A stretch of DNA of 64,000 nt from positions 139,821 to 203,820 of the forward strand of contig JAMCSD010000006.1 in assembly GCA_023380755.1 (NCBI GenBank). The letters are read 5' to 3'. The DNA is from Patescibacteria group bacterium. Its GTDB lineage: Bacteria > Patescibacteria > Microgenomatia > UBA12405. The translations under genes and the position numbers were made by a program. The notes beneath the pieces are model-generated. The model was not told the DNA's origin. It made no database searches and saw nothing but the letters and a program-made list of their open reading frames with translations. Of this stretch, positions 24,723-32,303 are shown one piece after another (the stretch's first letter is position 1; every line of letters starts with the position of its first letter).

Positions 24723-25376
24723 ATGTGTGGTCGTTATACTCTTTATACCCCCGAGGCCTTGGCCGATCATTATCACTTAGGTAATGATCTTAAGTTAGCT
24801 CCTGCCTACAACGTGGCGCCGGGAGCTGCCCATCCGGTGGTCTTCCGTGAATCTGGTACCAATCTGATTCAGGAAATGCATTGGGGTCTGATTCCCTTTT
24901 GGGCCAAGGACCCGAGCATCGGCACCCGGCTCATCAATGCCCGGGCTGATTCTGCCGCCACCAAACCCGCCTTCCGCTCCTCCTTTAAGAGCTGCCGCTG
25001 TTTAATTCCGGCCAATGGCTTTTATGAATGGTCCCCGGCGCGCCAACCTTATTATTACCATTTACCTCACAGCCCCCTTTTTTCTTTAGCCGGTCTTTAC
25101 GATATTTGGACCGATACCTTTGGTCGCGAAATGTACTCTTTTACCATTATTACCACCGACCCCAACTCTTTAGTCAAAACCGTCCATGACCGGATGCCGG
25201 TTATCCTCTCTGCCGACAACGAGGACCTTTGGCTGCAGCCCCACACTTCCCCCGAAACCCTCGTCTCCTTATTTGCGCCCTTTCCGGAACATCAAATGAA
25301 GGCTTATCCCGTCGCCCCTTTAGTCAATAATCCCTCCAGCAACACCCCCGATCTTATCAAAGAAATTCCCCATTAA
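24723..25376 (+). CDS. SRAP domain protein (HMCES/YedK family)
   Basis: This 217-residue protein starts MCGRYTLY; Cys2 becomes the N-terminal catalytic residue that forms a stable crosslink with abasic sites in single-stranded DNA. Other conserved elements are PAYNVAPG, MHWGLIPFWAKD, INARADSAATKPAF and a C-terminal HDRMPVIL with the active-site His. Family members shield abasic sites during replication. Because Cys2 must be exposed, the leaderless ATG at 24723 is clearly the right start. It overlaps the convergent gene by four bases. Confidence 0.93.
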   Translation: MCGRYTLYTPEALADHYHLGNDLKLAPAYNVAPGAAHPVVFRESGTNLIQEMHWGLIPFWAKDPSIGTRLINARADSAATKPAFRSSFKSCRCLIPANGFYEWSPARQPYYYHLPHSPLFSLAGLYDIWTDTFGREMYSFTIITTDPNSLVKTVHDRMPVILSADNEDLWLQPHTSPETLVSLFAPFPEHQMKAYPVAPLVNNPSSNTPDLIKEIPH

Positions 25377-25780
25377 TCAAACCGTCCTTTTAGGGTAGCC
25401 AAATATTTTTGCGCCATTCCTACCGTCCCCACTATCACCCCCGCCTTCATCACAAAATCGACTGACCATCGCGGCTGCCGGGTTTCGTGCCAAATAATAA
25501 TGAGTTTCAAGCATTTGTCTCCCGGCGCCTTAGTGTGGAATGCCAAAAAATAGCCGATTTCAATCCAGGTTCCCTCCGATGGCGCCACCCCGGGATTAGC
25601 CAGCATTATATCCGCCCGTTTCACTGCCAATAAATCTTGAGGAAAAAAGGTGTCCGGGGAGCTTTGGTCCGCATCAATTTCCGGGTCAAAAAAATCAAAC
25701 CCTGGCGTTTTTTTGATTTCATCCTTCCAGTGTTCGTGGTAGGCATTCCATTGCCCCGCCAAATAAACCATCGGTGCCAT
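25373..25780 (-). CDS. Nucleoside 2-deoxyribosyltransferase-like protein
   Basis: This 135-residue protein has the Rossmann-like layout of the family: VYLAGQW at the N-terminus, FFDPEID, the helix DLLAVKRADIMLANPG and a later GTWIEIGYFLAF with the probable catalytic Glu. Family members hydrolyse or exchange the base of deoxynucleotides. The position beside a DNA-lesion protein could be chance, as they are convergent. A minus-strand TAAAAT lies five bases before its ATG. Confidence 0.78.
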   Translation of the reverse strand: MAPMVYLAGQWNAYHEHWKDEIKKTPGFDFFDPEIDADQSSPDTFFPQDLLAVKRADIMLANPGVAPSEGTWIEIGYFLAFHTKAPGDKCLKLIIIWHETRQPRWSVDFVMKAGVIVGTVGMAQKYLATLKGRFD

Positions 25781-25785
25781 AATTA

Positions 25786-25791
25786 ATTTTA
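25786..25791 (-). promoter_or_regulatory. -10 box giving a leaderless mRNA (gene ending 25780)
   Basis: TAAAAT on the minus strand ends five bases before the ATG at 25780. Confidence 0.5.
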
Positions 25792-25822
25792 CCCCAAACC
25801 AAGCGTAAATTACCGAAAATAA

Positions 25823-26065
25823 TTAGATAAGAGGGGACACAAAGCCTTCTTTAGCAAACACCCATCCCTCGTTCATTAAGCTAGAAATCCGTCTACAAAT
25901 TGTTTCTGTGGCAAATTCTTCTCCTAACCTAGCTGCAATTCTTTCATAAACCGCGCCAACCGTCACCGGGTCATGGTTGCGCAACCCAATATTAAGGAGC
26001 CGCATTGTATCGGCATTCCACTGAATTAGTTCATCCATCGGAGATTTCATTAATATTTCATTCAT
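25823..26065 (-). CDS. Small hypothetical protein, possible winged-helix
   Basis: This 80-residue soluble protein is predicted largely helical, with a segment VGAVYERIAARLGEEFATET and then ICRRISSLMNEGWVFAKEGF, which resembles a helix-turn-helix followed by a beta wing. No family is recognised. A TATACT box on the minus strand lies five bases before the ATG. It may be a small regulator. Confidence 0.5.
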   Translation of the reverse strand: MNEILMKSPMDELIQWNADTMRLLNIGLRNHDPVTVGAVYERIAARLGEEFATETICRRISSLMNEGWVFAKEGFVSPLI

Positions 26066-26070
26066 GCTCT

Positions 26071-26076
26071 AGTATA
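26071..26076 (-). promoter_or_regulatory. -10 box giving a leaderless mRNA (gene ending 26065)
   Basis: TATACT on the minus strand ends five bases before the ATG at 26065. Confidence 0.55.
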
Positions 26077-26090
26077 TCAGTTCACCGACT

Positions 26091-26119
26091 TTGATATTTT
26101 CCCTATCTTTCTGTATAAT
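26091..26119 (+). promoter_or_regulatory. Sigma-70-type promoter of the GIN-domain gene
   Basis: TTGATA (26091-26096), a 17-base spacer and consensus TATAAT (26114-26119) form the best promoter in the window. It implies a leader of about 67 bases ending in an AAAGGAG ribosome site. Confidence 0.8.
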
Positions 26120-26192
26120 AAACCTCTAAGAACCAAAAGCACTGGCGCTTTCAGGGTTTAGGAGAGTTTTTGCACCTTAAAAGGAGATTAAT

Positions 26193-27188
26193 ATGTCAAA
26201 ATTAGTGGCCGAAATTAACAAACGGAAGGTTTACTCAGATAAGGAAGTTCGAGCCATCGTCGACACCAAAGTCTACTTTGTCGATGGTAGTTGGTGCGAT
26301 GTCGCCACCGGTGAAACCGTCAACAACGGCCCTGGTTCTATAAGCTTCGATAATCCAGGTGCTACCGCTGAAAAGATCACTGTCGGCCCAACCCCCTTCA
26401 TGGCTAGTTCTTTAGAAGTTCGTGGCGTAATAGCCGATGTCGAAATCAATGTCAAATCTAGTCCCACCATCGAGGTCGAAATTACGGGTCCGAAAAAGGA
26501 AGTCGAGGCCATCAAGGTCGCCAAAGTTGGGGATACGGTCGTCGTCGAAAGCGAGGATCGCGACACCGGCTTTTCCAGAAGCCAGGGGACGACAGTCATT
26601 GCTGGCAGTGGTAACGTGGTGACTCGTATTGGTAGGGCCCGTGGTATGGTTATTTCCGGTGATCTGGTCATGGGTCGTCGGCGGACGGTCATTTCCACCG
26701 GAGATATGTATGTCTCGGGCGATAATGTCATTCTCTCCGGAGGCGGCGAGGCCAGCACCAAGGTCATCATCGGTGTGCCTCAAAAGACGGGTGTCACCGT
26801 TACCAAGGTTACCGGTAATACCGTTATCGGCGATACCCAAGGTCGGGTGTCCGTCAGTGGTAACAATGGTGAAATGAGGATTGGTCGTGTTGGCCCTGCC
26901 AAACTTGGAGTTTCCGGTAGTAGTGACATTAGCGTCAAAGAAGTCACTGGCTCCATGCTCGACATCCGTATCATGGGTTCTGGCGATATCCGGATCGAAG
27001 CTGGTCAAGTGGATCAGTTGTCGGTCGAAGTCATGGGCTCCGGTGATGCCCGCTTTCATGGCCGCGCCACTGACAGCAACCTAAGCATCATGGGTTCCGG
27101 CGACATTTGGGTGGCCCATTCGGTCAACAAGCCAGTCGAAGATGTCATGGGCTCAGGGGATATTCACGTTAGTCGAGTTGGCAATTAA
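26193..27188 (+). CDS. DUF2807/GIN-domain beta-helix protein, intracellular-looking
   Basis: This 331-residue protein consists mainly of a DUF2807 (head GIN domain) beta-helix in which turns repeat as MGSGDI or close variants at least four times near the C-terminus, plus a SGSSDI copy. Bacteroidetes relatives are usually exported, but here there is no signal peptide or lipobox: it starts MSKLVAEINKRKVYSDK. The ATG follows AAAGGAG at 26180-26186, and a strong promoter and terminator flank the gene, so it may be highly expressed and monocistronic. Its partner is unknown. Confidence 0.72.
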   Translation: MSKLVAEINKRKVYSDKEVRAIVDTKVYFVDGSWCDVATGETVNNGPGSISFDNPGATAEKITVGPTPFMASSLEVRGVIADVEINVKSSPTIEVEITGPKKEVEAIKVAKVGDTVVVESEDRDTGFSRSQGTTVIAGSGNVVTRIGRARGMVISGDLVMGRRRTVISTGDMYVSGDNVILSGGGEASTKVIIGVPQKTGVTVTKVTGNTVIGDTQGRVSVSGNNGEMRIGRVGPAKLGVSGSSDISVKEVTGSMLDIRIMGSGDIRIEAGQVDQLSVEVMGSGDARFHGRATDSNLSIMGSGDIWVAHSVNKPVEDVMGSGDIHVSRVGN

Positions 27189-27202
27189 TCTCGTTAGTTC
27201 CT

Positions 27203-27255
27203 AAACCGCTTGGGTTTTTGATTATCATAATCACTGACCCCGGCGGTTTTTTTTG
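27203..27255 (+). terminator. Intrinsic terminator after GIN-domain gene
   Basis: AAACCGCTTGGGT (27203-27215) pairs with ACCCCGGCGGTTT, followed by eight T. The loop includes a small GATTATCATAATC hairpin. Confidence 0.8.
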
Positions 27256-27268
27256 TTTAAAAATTACC

Positions 27269-27348
27269 TGCACCCATACGGCAAAAACTAAGATATTGTT
27301 TACCAGCATTTGGTACCCTTTTTCTTAATCTTTGCCCGTATGGGTGTA
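27269..27348. repeat. Large nested inverted repeat between convergent genes
   Basis: Outer arms TGCACCCATACGG-CAAA (27269-27285) and TTTGCCCGTATGGGTGTA (27331-27348) pair almost completely. A smaller hairpin (TACCA/TGGTA, 27301-27315) lies inside. There is no T-run. Confidence 0.75.
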
Positions 27349-27359
27349 ACTGTCGTCTT

Positions 27360-27707
27360 TTACCACTTCGGGATTTCGACGACGACTTCGCCATCTGGAT
27401 CCTGGAGCACTATCCTGACAGCGTTTTTTTGGCTGTCCCTTTGGGTCAGATTAGTAAAATTCTTTCCGATCCACAACAGGCGGCACCAGATATTCCCGAC
27501 CACTCTCACTTCGGAATCCTCTGGGAAAAACACTGTCCTAACTGCGTGCTCATCTTCGACTACCAGCATATAGCCTTCGGCCACACTGACGCTGGTGACT
27601 AGTCCCTGATAAGCGAAATTTAGAATTGGGGTCTCCGGGGCACAAAGCTTGGCCAGTCTTTCGCGCTCCAACCGCAGCTCTTCAGCTGTCCACTTTCTCG
27701 GGTTCAT
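27360..27707 (-). CDS. Small hypothetical beta-rich protein
   Basis: The start at 27707 gives 115 residues and is chosen because GGGAGG lies six bases upstream; a longer in-frame start would place that SD inside the gene. The N-terminal third is a charged helix (WTAEELRLERERLAKL); the remainder is rich in beta strands (LVTSVSVAEGYMLVVEDEHA...). It lies beside the cold-shock-domain-like protein at 27875-29149 on the same strand and may belong to the same set of beta-barrel proteins, but clear motif agreement is lacking. Function is unknown. Confidence 0.6.
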   Translation of the reverse strand: MNPRKWTAEELRLERERLAKLCAPETPILNFAYQGLVTSVSVAEGYMLVVEDEHAVRTVFFPEDSEVRVVGNIWCRLLWIGKNFTNLTQRDSQKNAVRIVLQDPDGEVVVEIPKW

Positions 27708-27804
27708 GAAAATCCTCCCTTTTAAACGAACTTGAGTATTTCGTCCTTTCGGACTCATCGGGTCTGACACTCATCAGACGATACTCACCCCACACCTCGA
27801 CCCC

Positions 27805-27853
27805 GAGACCAAAAAACTTGAAACCGCACGAGGGCTTCTTGTCTTTTGGTCTC
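27805..27853. repeat. Inverted repeat downstream of CSD-like gene
   Basis: GAGACCAAAA (27805-27814) and TTTTGGTCTC (27844-27853) are perfectly complementary over 10 bp. On the minus strand the second arm ends in GAGACC rather than a T-run. It sits just after the stop of the minus-strand gene at 27875. Confidence 0.7.
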
Positions 27854-27874
27854 TGTAGGCCGGGTGTTTAGAGC

Positions 27875-29149
27875 TTAGCTAGTGCGCGGATCGAAGTCCA
27901 ACTTGACCCACTTACCGTTAACGAACATTTCAAACCACTTGTCCGCGACGAAGTCGTCATGGACGTAATGACTCGAATCATGGCGGGGATCAGGGTCCCA
28001 CACACGGCGAAGGTCACGATCCTCCAAGTTCGTCCCGCCCCATTCGAGGTGAGCCGGAAAAGGATTCTTGCCTTCACGGTCCGAATGCTGCAGGAAGACC
28101 CGCATTTCCACGTCACCACTTCGGGCCATTTCCGTGAGCATTCGACGGAAGAGGGTGTAGCGGGTCCAGTAAATCGTGTGCTCTGCGGGAGACTCAACAA
28201 ACACAATCCGTTCATCGCGAACCGGAGGTCGTAAGCCTTTGCCGGCAGGGAGTAGCTTCCAGACCAGACGATTGTTCTCGAAGGCCATGGTCAAACCATT
28301 GGCCATCCACACCATTATCGAAACGGTCGCTTCACCATTCCAGTACTCCGCCTCCCCAGCCGTCAGGTTCCACTTGGCGACCCGAGCCGTATGCAGCTCT
28401 GCAAAGTCAACCTCTCTCGATGGCGAAGTGGCGGCTTTTGTCTTCGGTTCCTCGGTCTGAGCCTGTTGGCTTGCTCGCTTGGCGGCGATTTGGGCATCGC
28501 TCCATTCGGTCTCCAAGCACCAAGGCTTAGCCCGCAACACCGGATTGCCATTTCGGTCCGTGGTGTCGATGACGATGAACTTGACACCAGTGCCGACTCG
28601 GGGCGCATAATCCAACAAGCTAGGTGTCCAGGTTACTGACCCGTCGGCGCCCAAGGTGGGTAAGCCATGGTCATTCTGGTCGAAGAACACCTCATCGTTG
28701 GCGCTATTTACGTTGAAGAAACCCTGGGACATCCAGTGGAACGGGTACTTGAGTACCTTACCATCGATTATGCCCCGAGGCGTTGTCGTCGCCGAGAGCG
28801 GCTGCTCCTTGGCCCAATCATAGTTTTTCTCAAAAGCCCAGAGTATTGCCGGCCGTCGATTGCCTTCTTCGGGCTTTTCGTCGCTGGCGATAAAGACTAT
28901 CTGGTCACCAACTCTTGGCTCTGGTAGTACGTCATCAGGAAAGCTCGAGGGAACCCATTCCAGGTGATCGGCGACGGGGCGGATAAAGTAGCCCGCATTC
29001 CGGTGAATGAAGAATTCCTCCGGCATGCCGTCAGGTCCTTTGCTAATAGCATACCCAAAGTGTCGTCCGATGTTGTTCCAGCGGACAATACGTCCCACCT
29101 TCAAACCGTCGGTGCTGAACCACAAACTCTGCGGTTGATTCCTGCTCAT
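27875..29149 (-). CDS. Multi-domain protein with cold-shock-domain-like modules
   Basis: This 424-residue soluble protein appears to contain three OB-fold modules. The first (about 16-105) reads GRIVRWNN, FGYAIS, EEFFIHRN, then RVGDQIVF and RPAILWAF, in the order of a cold shock domain (G-K-V-K-W-F, G-F-G-F-I, V-F-V-H, G-V-F, A-V). The second (about 125-215) reads DGKVLKY, QGFFNV, DEVFFDQND, VGTGVKFIV. The third is more divergent. It likely binds nucleic acid. A GGAG site and a structured leader of about 159 bases precede it. The module call is by eye. Confidence 0.55.
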   Translation of the reverse strand: MSRNQPQSLWFSTDGLKVGRIVRWNNIGRHFGYAISKGPDGMPEEFFIHRNAGYFIRPVADHLEWVPSSFPDDVLPEPRVGDQIVFIASDEKPEEGNRRPAILWAFEKNYDWAKEQPLSATTTPRGIIDGKVLKYPFHWMSQGFFNVNSANDEVFFDQNDHGLPTLGADGSVTWTPSLLDYAPRVGTGVKFIVIDTTDRNGNPVLRAKPWCLETEWSDAQIAAKRASQQAQTEEPKTKAATSPSREVDFAELHTARVAKWNLTAGEAEYWNGEATVSIMVWMANGLTMAFENNRLVWKLLPAGKGLRPPVRDERIVFVESPAEHTIYWTRYTLFRRMLTEMARSGDVEMRVFLQHSDREGKNPFPAHLEWGGTNLEDRDLRRVWDPDPRHDSSHYVHDDFVADKWFEMFVNGKWVKLDFDPRTS

Positions 29150-29190
29150 CGGAAAGTCTCCTTTTTACGAACAAAGTTTACGAACATTTT

Positions 29191-29236
29191 GGTCACAATG
29201 ACCTATCTGTCCCGACGTGACGTCGGGATACATAGG
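29191..29236 (-). promoter_or_regulatory. Structured 5' leader hairpins of the CSD-like gene
   Basis: GGTCA-CAA-TGACC (29191-29203) is followed by a 16-bp nearly perfect hairpin (29202-29217 with 29221-29236, two mismatches, loop TGA). Both lie inside the predicted leader of the minus-strand gene. Long structured leaders are typical of cspA-type mRNAs. Confidence 0.6.
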
Positions 29237-29279
29237 CCACTGCGACCTTAACTTAAGCTCTATAGGGTGTTAAAGAACT

Positions 29280-29320
29280 ATTTGGAATATCCAAATATGT
29301 TATTATTATCTCACATTATA
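29280..29320 (-). promoter_or_regulatory. Promoter and operator-like palindrome of the CSD-like gene
   Basis: Minus-strand TATAAT lies at 29315-29320, predicting a start near 29308. About 12 bases downstream is ATTTGGA-ATA-TCCAAAT (29280-29296), a palindromic operator-like site. Confidence 0.45.
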
Positions 29321-29342
29321 GGATAAAAATCAAACCCTGTTA

Positions 29343-29348
29343 TATAAT
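29343..29348 (+). promoter_or_regulatory. -10 box before the apparent AUC start
   Basis: A consensus TATAAT ends five bases before the ATC codon at 29354, the same spacing seen before leaderless ATG starts elsewhere in the window. Confidence 0.55.
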
Positions 29349-29353
29349 TAACC

Positions 29354-30256
29354 ATCAAAGTTTTACTGTTAACCGCTGCCACTCTGATTGCCCTTTTTTA
29401 TCTTAAGTTGTTTATTCCCGCCTCGGTCACTGCCCCGACCCAACCCCGGCCGTCACCCACTCTCACTCCGACTCCCATCCCTAGCCCTACCTCTACTCCC
29501 ACCCCGCTACCTACGTCCACCCCCCGTCCGACTCCTCGCCCTTCGCCCTCCGTAGTTTCAACAAAGGAGGGTCCCAAAACCGGCCAATCCGTCACCATCG
29601 ATAGCGGCACCTTCACTGTCAACGTTATTTCAGCTAATTTAAATGACACCAAGGTAGTGGTGGATACCGCCTCCGACTCCGATTGTGCCAACAACTGCCC
29701 GGTCAAATCTTTGGCTGAATTTGCCCAAAGGCGTGGCGCTATTGCTGCCATCAATGGGCCTTATTTTTGCCCCGGAAGTTATCCCGCCTGTGCCGGCAAA
29801 ACTAACTCCTTCGATACCCTCCTGATGAATCTCAACAAAACCTACTTTAATTCCAATAATAATGTTTACAGCCAAAACCCGGTCGCCATCTTTTCGGCTA
29901 CTTCCCGTTTTGTCGCCGCTGGCCAGGAGTGGGGGAGAGATACTTCGGTAGATTCCGTCATTATGAGCCGGCCCCTTTTAGTCTTTAATAACGAAGTCAA
30001 ATTTTTTGGTAATGGTGACTCCAAGGAAACGGAAAAAGTCAGCCGGGCTTTTATTGGCGCCACCGGCTCGACAGTTTATATCGGCGTGGTTTACACTGCT
30101 TCGGTCGCCGACATGGCCAAAGTTTTACAAAAAATGGGTATCCAAAATGCCCTTAATTTAGACAGCTCTGGCTCCCTGGCTTTCTGGGCCAATGGCCGCT
30201 ATCTCGCCGGTCCCGGCCGCAATACTCCTTTTGGCATTCTTTTAGTCAAGCGCTAA
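29354..30256 (+). CDS. Exported phosphodiester glycosidase (NAGPA-like), apparent AUC start
   Basis: From ATC at 29354 the frame encodes 300 residues opening with a complete signal peptide (M/I-KVLLLTAATLIALFYLK). No ATG, GTG or TTG lies in frame before 29408, and starting there removes that helix. A Thr/Pro linker (about 30-65) leads to a NAGPA-like domain with AAINGPYF, SVDSVIMSRPLLV and a closing NALNLDSSGSLAFW. Four Cys near the middle (CANNC, FCPG, ACAG) suggest disulfides. It should act on an outer glycan or phosphodiester. A relative is at 6336-7442. Confidence 0.72.
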   Translation: MKVLLLTAATLIALFYLKLFIPASVTAPTQPRPSPTLTPTPIPSPTSTPTPLPTSTPRPTPRPSPSVVSTKEGPKTGQSVTIDSGTFTVNVISANLNDTKVVVDTASDSDCANNCPVKSLAEFAQRRGAIAAINGPYFCPGSYPACAGKTNSFDTLLMNLNKTYFNSNNNVYSQNPVAIFSATSRFVAAGQEWGRDTSVDSVIMSRPLLVFNNEVKFFGNGDSKETEKVSRAFIGATGSTVYIGVVYTASVADMAKVLQKMGIQNALNLDSSGSLAFWANGRYLAGPGRNTPFGILLVKR

Positions 30257-30288
30257 TTGATCTCTTGTCCTTTCGGGTTTTATTCGGG

Positions 30289-30294
30289 TATACT
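30289..30294 (+). promoter_or_regulatory. -10 box giving a leaderless mRNA (gene at 30301)
   Basis: TATACT ends six bases before the ATG at 30301, which supports that ATG over an in-frame TTG 36 bases upstream. Confidence 0.55.
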
Positions 30295-30300
30295 TATCTT

Positions 30301-30558
30301 ATGAATCTCAAGGTCGATGTCCCGGTTGCCGTTACCTTATTATACGAGCCCAAAGGGGCCAAAATCTGCCCTTTGGCCGTTCGCTGGGATGGCCGGGTTT
30401 ACCGGATTAGCAAATTAGGCTTGCACCACACCTTCCGTGAGGGCCGCACCCTTTACCATGTTTTTTCCGTGGCTTCGGAAACCGCCTTTTTTCGTTTAGT
30501 TTTAAACACCGACAACTTATTTTGGCGCCTAACGGAGGTCTCTGATGGTGAATCCTAA
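30301..30558 (+). CDS. Small protein beside Y-family polymerase gene
   Basis: This 85-residue beta-rich protein contains PLAVRWDGRVYRISKLGL and later FFRLVLNTDNLFWRLTEV. The pattern of an RWDGR-Y-R-I turn followed by a W-x-L strand resembles the small DUF6504-type proteins that accompany Y-family polymerase genes in actinobacteria; that resemblance is from memory. It overlaps dinB by 14 bases, so the pair is coupled. It may be an accessory or regulator of the polymerase. Confidence 0.55.
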   Translation: MNLKVDVPVAVTLLYEPKGAKICPLAVRWDGRVYRISKLGLHHTFREGRTLYHVFSVASETAFFRLVLNTDNLFWRLTEVSDGES

Positions 30559-31813
30559 GCCGGTCATTGGACTGCCCTTCAACCAAAAGCCTTCCACCCT
30601 GCTCCATATCGACCTTAATTCCTGCTTTGCCACCATTGAGCAGCAGGCCAATCCCTTGCTCCGCGGCCGGCCCATTGCCGTGGCGGCCTACACTACTCCT
30701 TCCGGCTGTATCTTGGCCCCATCGGTGGAGGCCAAACGCCTCGGCGTTAAGGTCGGCATGCGGGTCAAAGAGGGGAAACTCTTGTGTCCGGACCTCCAAA
30801 TCCTTGGCCCCGACCCCTGGAAATACCGCAATATTCATCTCCAGCTGAAGACCCTCCTTTCCCAATACAGTGCCTCTGTAGTCCCTAAATCCATTGATGA
30901 ATTTGTCGTCGACCTGGAGGGTTACCCCAGTTTTCAGTGGGGGGTTCAGACCGCCGCCCAAACTATCAAAAATCGCATTAAACAGGAAATTGGCGACTGG
31001 CTGACGGTTTCCGTCGGCATCGGCCCCAACCGTTTTTTGGCCAAACTCGCCGCTGGCCTCAAAAAACCCGATGGCCTGGAAGAAATTAACTGCCAAAATT
31101 ATTCTGATGTTTATCGCCACTTAACTTTAATGGATATTACCGGCATTAAAAAGGCCAATACTGCCCGCCTTAATTCTGTCGGCGTCTATACCGTCCTCGA
31201 TTTTTACCGCGCCCCGGTTTCCGCTCTGCGCTCGGCTTTTCATTCTATTAACGGCTATTACTGGTACTTGCGCCTCCGTGGCTGGGAGATTGATGACGTA
31301 GATTTCGGCCGTAAAAGCTTTGGCAACATGTATTCTTTGCCGGAAACCAAAACTACTCCCGAGGAGCTTTCTCCCATTCTTCACAAACTGGTGGAAAAGT
31401 CGTCTGAGCGCATGCGGAGTGCTGGCTACTTTGCCCGCGGCGTCCATGTGGCCCTCCTTTATCGTGACCATTCTTTTTGGCATCATGGCCATGTCAGCCA
31501 CGATCTCCTTTACGACCCCCGCGACGTTTACAAATCTGCCTTTCGCATTTTAACCGCCGCTCCCTACCGCAAACCGGTGGCCAACCTCGCCATTTCTTGT
31601 TTTGATTTACAAAAGACTGCCACCTGCCAACTCGATCTTTTCCGTGACCTTAATCGGCAAACCCGGTTGGTTGATGCTATTGATGATGTCAACCAGCGTT
31701 GGGGTAGCTTTGTCATTACTCCGGCGGCCATGTTGGCTGCCCGCGACCTGGTTCCCGACCGGATTGCCTTTGGTGGCGTCAAAGAATTAGAGCAGTATAT
31801 TTTGGCAAAATAA
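30545..31813 (+). CDS. dinB: Y-family DNA polymerase (DinB/Pol IV type)
   Basis: This 422-residue protein has the Y-family catalytic motifs LLHIDLNSCFATIEQQ (metal-binding Asp) and KSIDEFVVDL (S-I-D-E), then VSVGIGPNRFLAKLAAGL and the helix-hairpin-helix region LMDITGIKKANTARLNSVG, ending in a little-finger domain. It should copy damaged templates. No canonical beta-clamp motif is obvious, although QLDLF (about residue 366) is a good match to the QLxLF clamp-binding consensus. A GGAGG site precedes the ATG inside the upstream gene. Confidence 0.92.
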   Translation: MVNPKPVIGLPFNQKPSTLLHIDLNSCFATIEQQANPLLRGRPIAVAAYTTPSGCILAPSVEAKRLGVKVGMRVKEGKLLCPDLQILGPDPWKYRNIHLQLKTLLSQYSASVVPKSIDEFVVDLEGYPSFQWGVQTAAQTIKNRIKQEIGDWLTVSVGIGPNRFLAKLAAGLKKPDGLEEINCQNYSDVYRHLTLMDITGIKKANTARLNSVGVYTVLDFYRAPVSALRSAFHSINGYYWYLRLRGWEIDDVDFGRKSFGNMYSLPETKTTPEELSPILHKLVEKSSERMRSAGYFARGVHVALLYRDHSFWHHGHVSHDLLYDPRDVYKSAFRILTAAPYRKPVANLAISCFDLQKTATCQLDLFRDLNRQTRLVDAIDDVNQRWGSFVITPAAMLAARDLVPDRIAFGGVKELEQYILAK

Positions 31814-31881
31814 CCCGATTTTGTGAGATAATACTCCGTCTTTTGATTTCGCACTTTCACATACTAAGGAAGGTTATTTGT

Positions 31882-32295
31882 ATGTTGCAACAACTACTGT
31901 TCGCCACCCCCGATCGTCGCCAAACCGGTCAACTTTATTACTTAGCTTACAATTTGCCGGGAAATCATATCTTTTTCACCGTTACAAAAAATGAGATAGT
32001 TGGAGTTGATTTTCGTGCTTTTGCCGTTGCTCAAATTAAAAGTGATCTAAAAATTCCTGAGTACGCTCTCAACTACTTCTACTTTGAAATCTGTACTCAC
32101 CGACTCTACCCAGAACTTCAATCAGGCGAATATCGGGTCAATATTTGTGTCCCCAGTCAACGACATGGTCGAAACATGGTCGACGTCTATCCGTTTACGA
32201 GTACTCTTACTCAAGGTCCGCTCACTTTCAACACCCACACCTTGTGGACGCTACCATTCGAAGTGACAAAAGAGTTTGCTGAGTTTATTGCCTAA
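31882..32295 (+). CDS. Hypothetical protein, paralogue pair member A
   Basis: The start at 31882 follows AAGGAAGG and gives 137 residues. No known family is recognised. Its C-terminal two-thirds line up with the next gene: FYFEICTHRLYPELQSGEY against MFFDLRTHLQYDYLRPGEY, and LWTLPFEVTKEFAEFI against LWQLPKAVLHEFRTYIF. The shared pattern suggests a tandem duplication followed by divergence. It is soluble and beta-rich. Nine bases separate the two genes. Confidence 0.65.
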   Translation: MLQQLLFATPDRRQTGQLYYLAYNLPGNHIFFTVTKNEIVGVDFRAFAVAQIKSDLKIPEYALNYFYFEICTHRLYPELQSGEYRVNICVPSQRHGRNMVDVYPFTSTLTQGPLTFNTHTLWTLPFEVTKEFAEFIA

Positions 32296-32303
32296 GGAGT
32301 CAC

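Noticed and set aside
26273..27059. Long minus-strand frames over the GIN-domain gene
   Set aside because: They are antisense reflections of the repeated Gly/Ser/Asp codons; the plus-strand gene has promoter, SD and terminator.
27868..29251. Several long open frames on both strands over the CSD-like gene
   Set aside because: The 424-codon frame has a clear SD and recognisable modules; the others are shadows with high Arg/Pro/Ser content.
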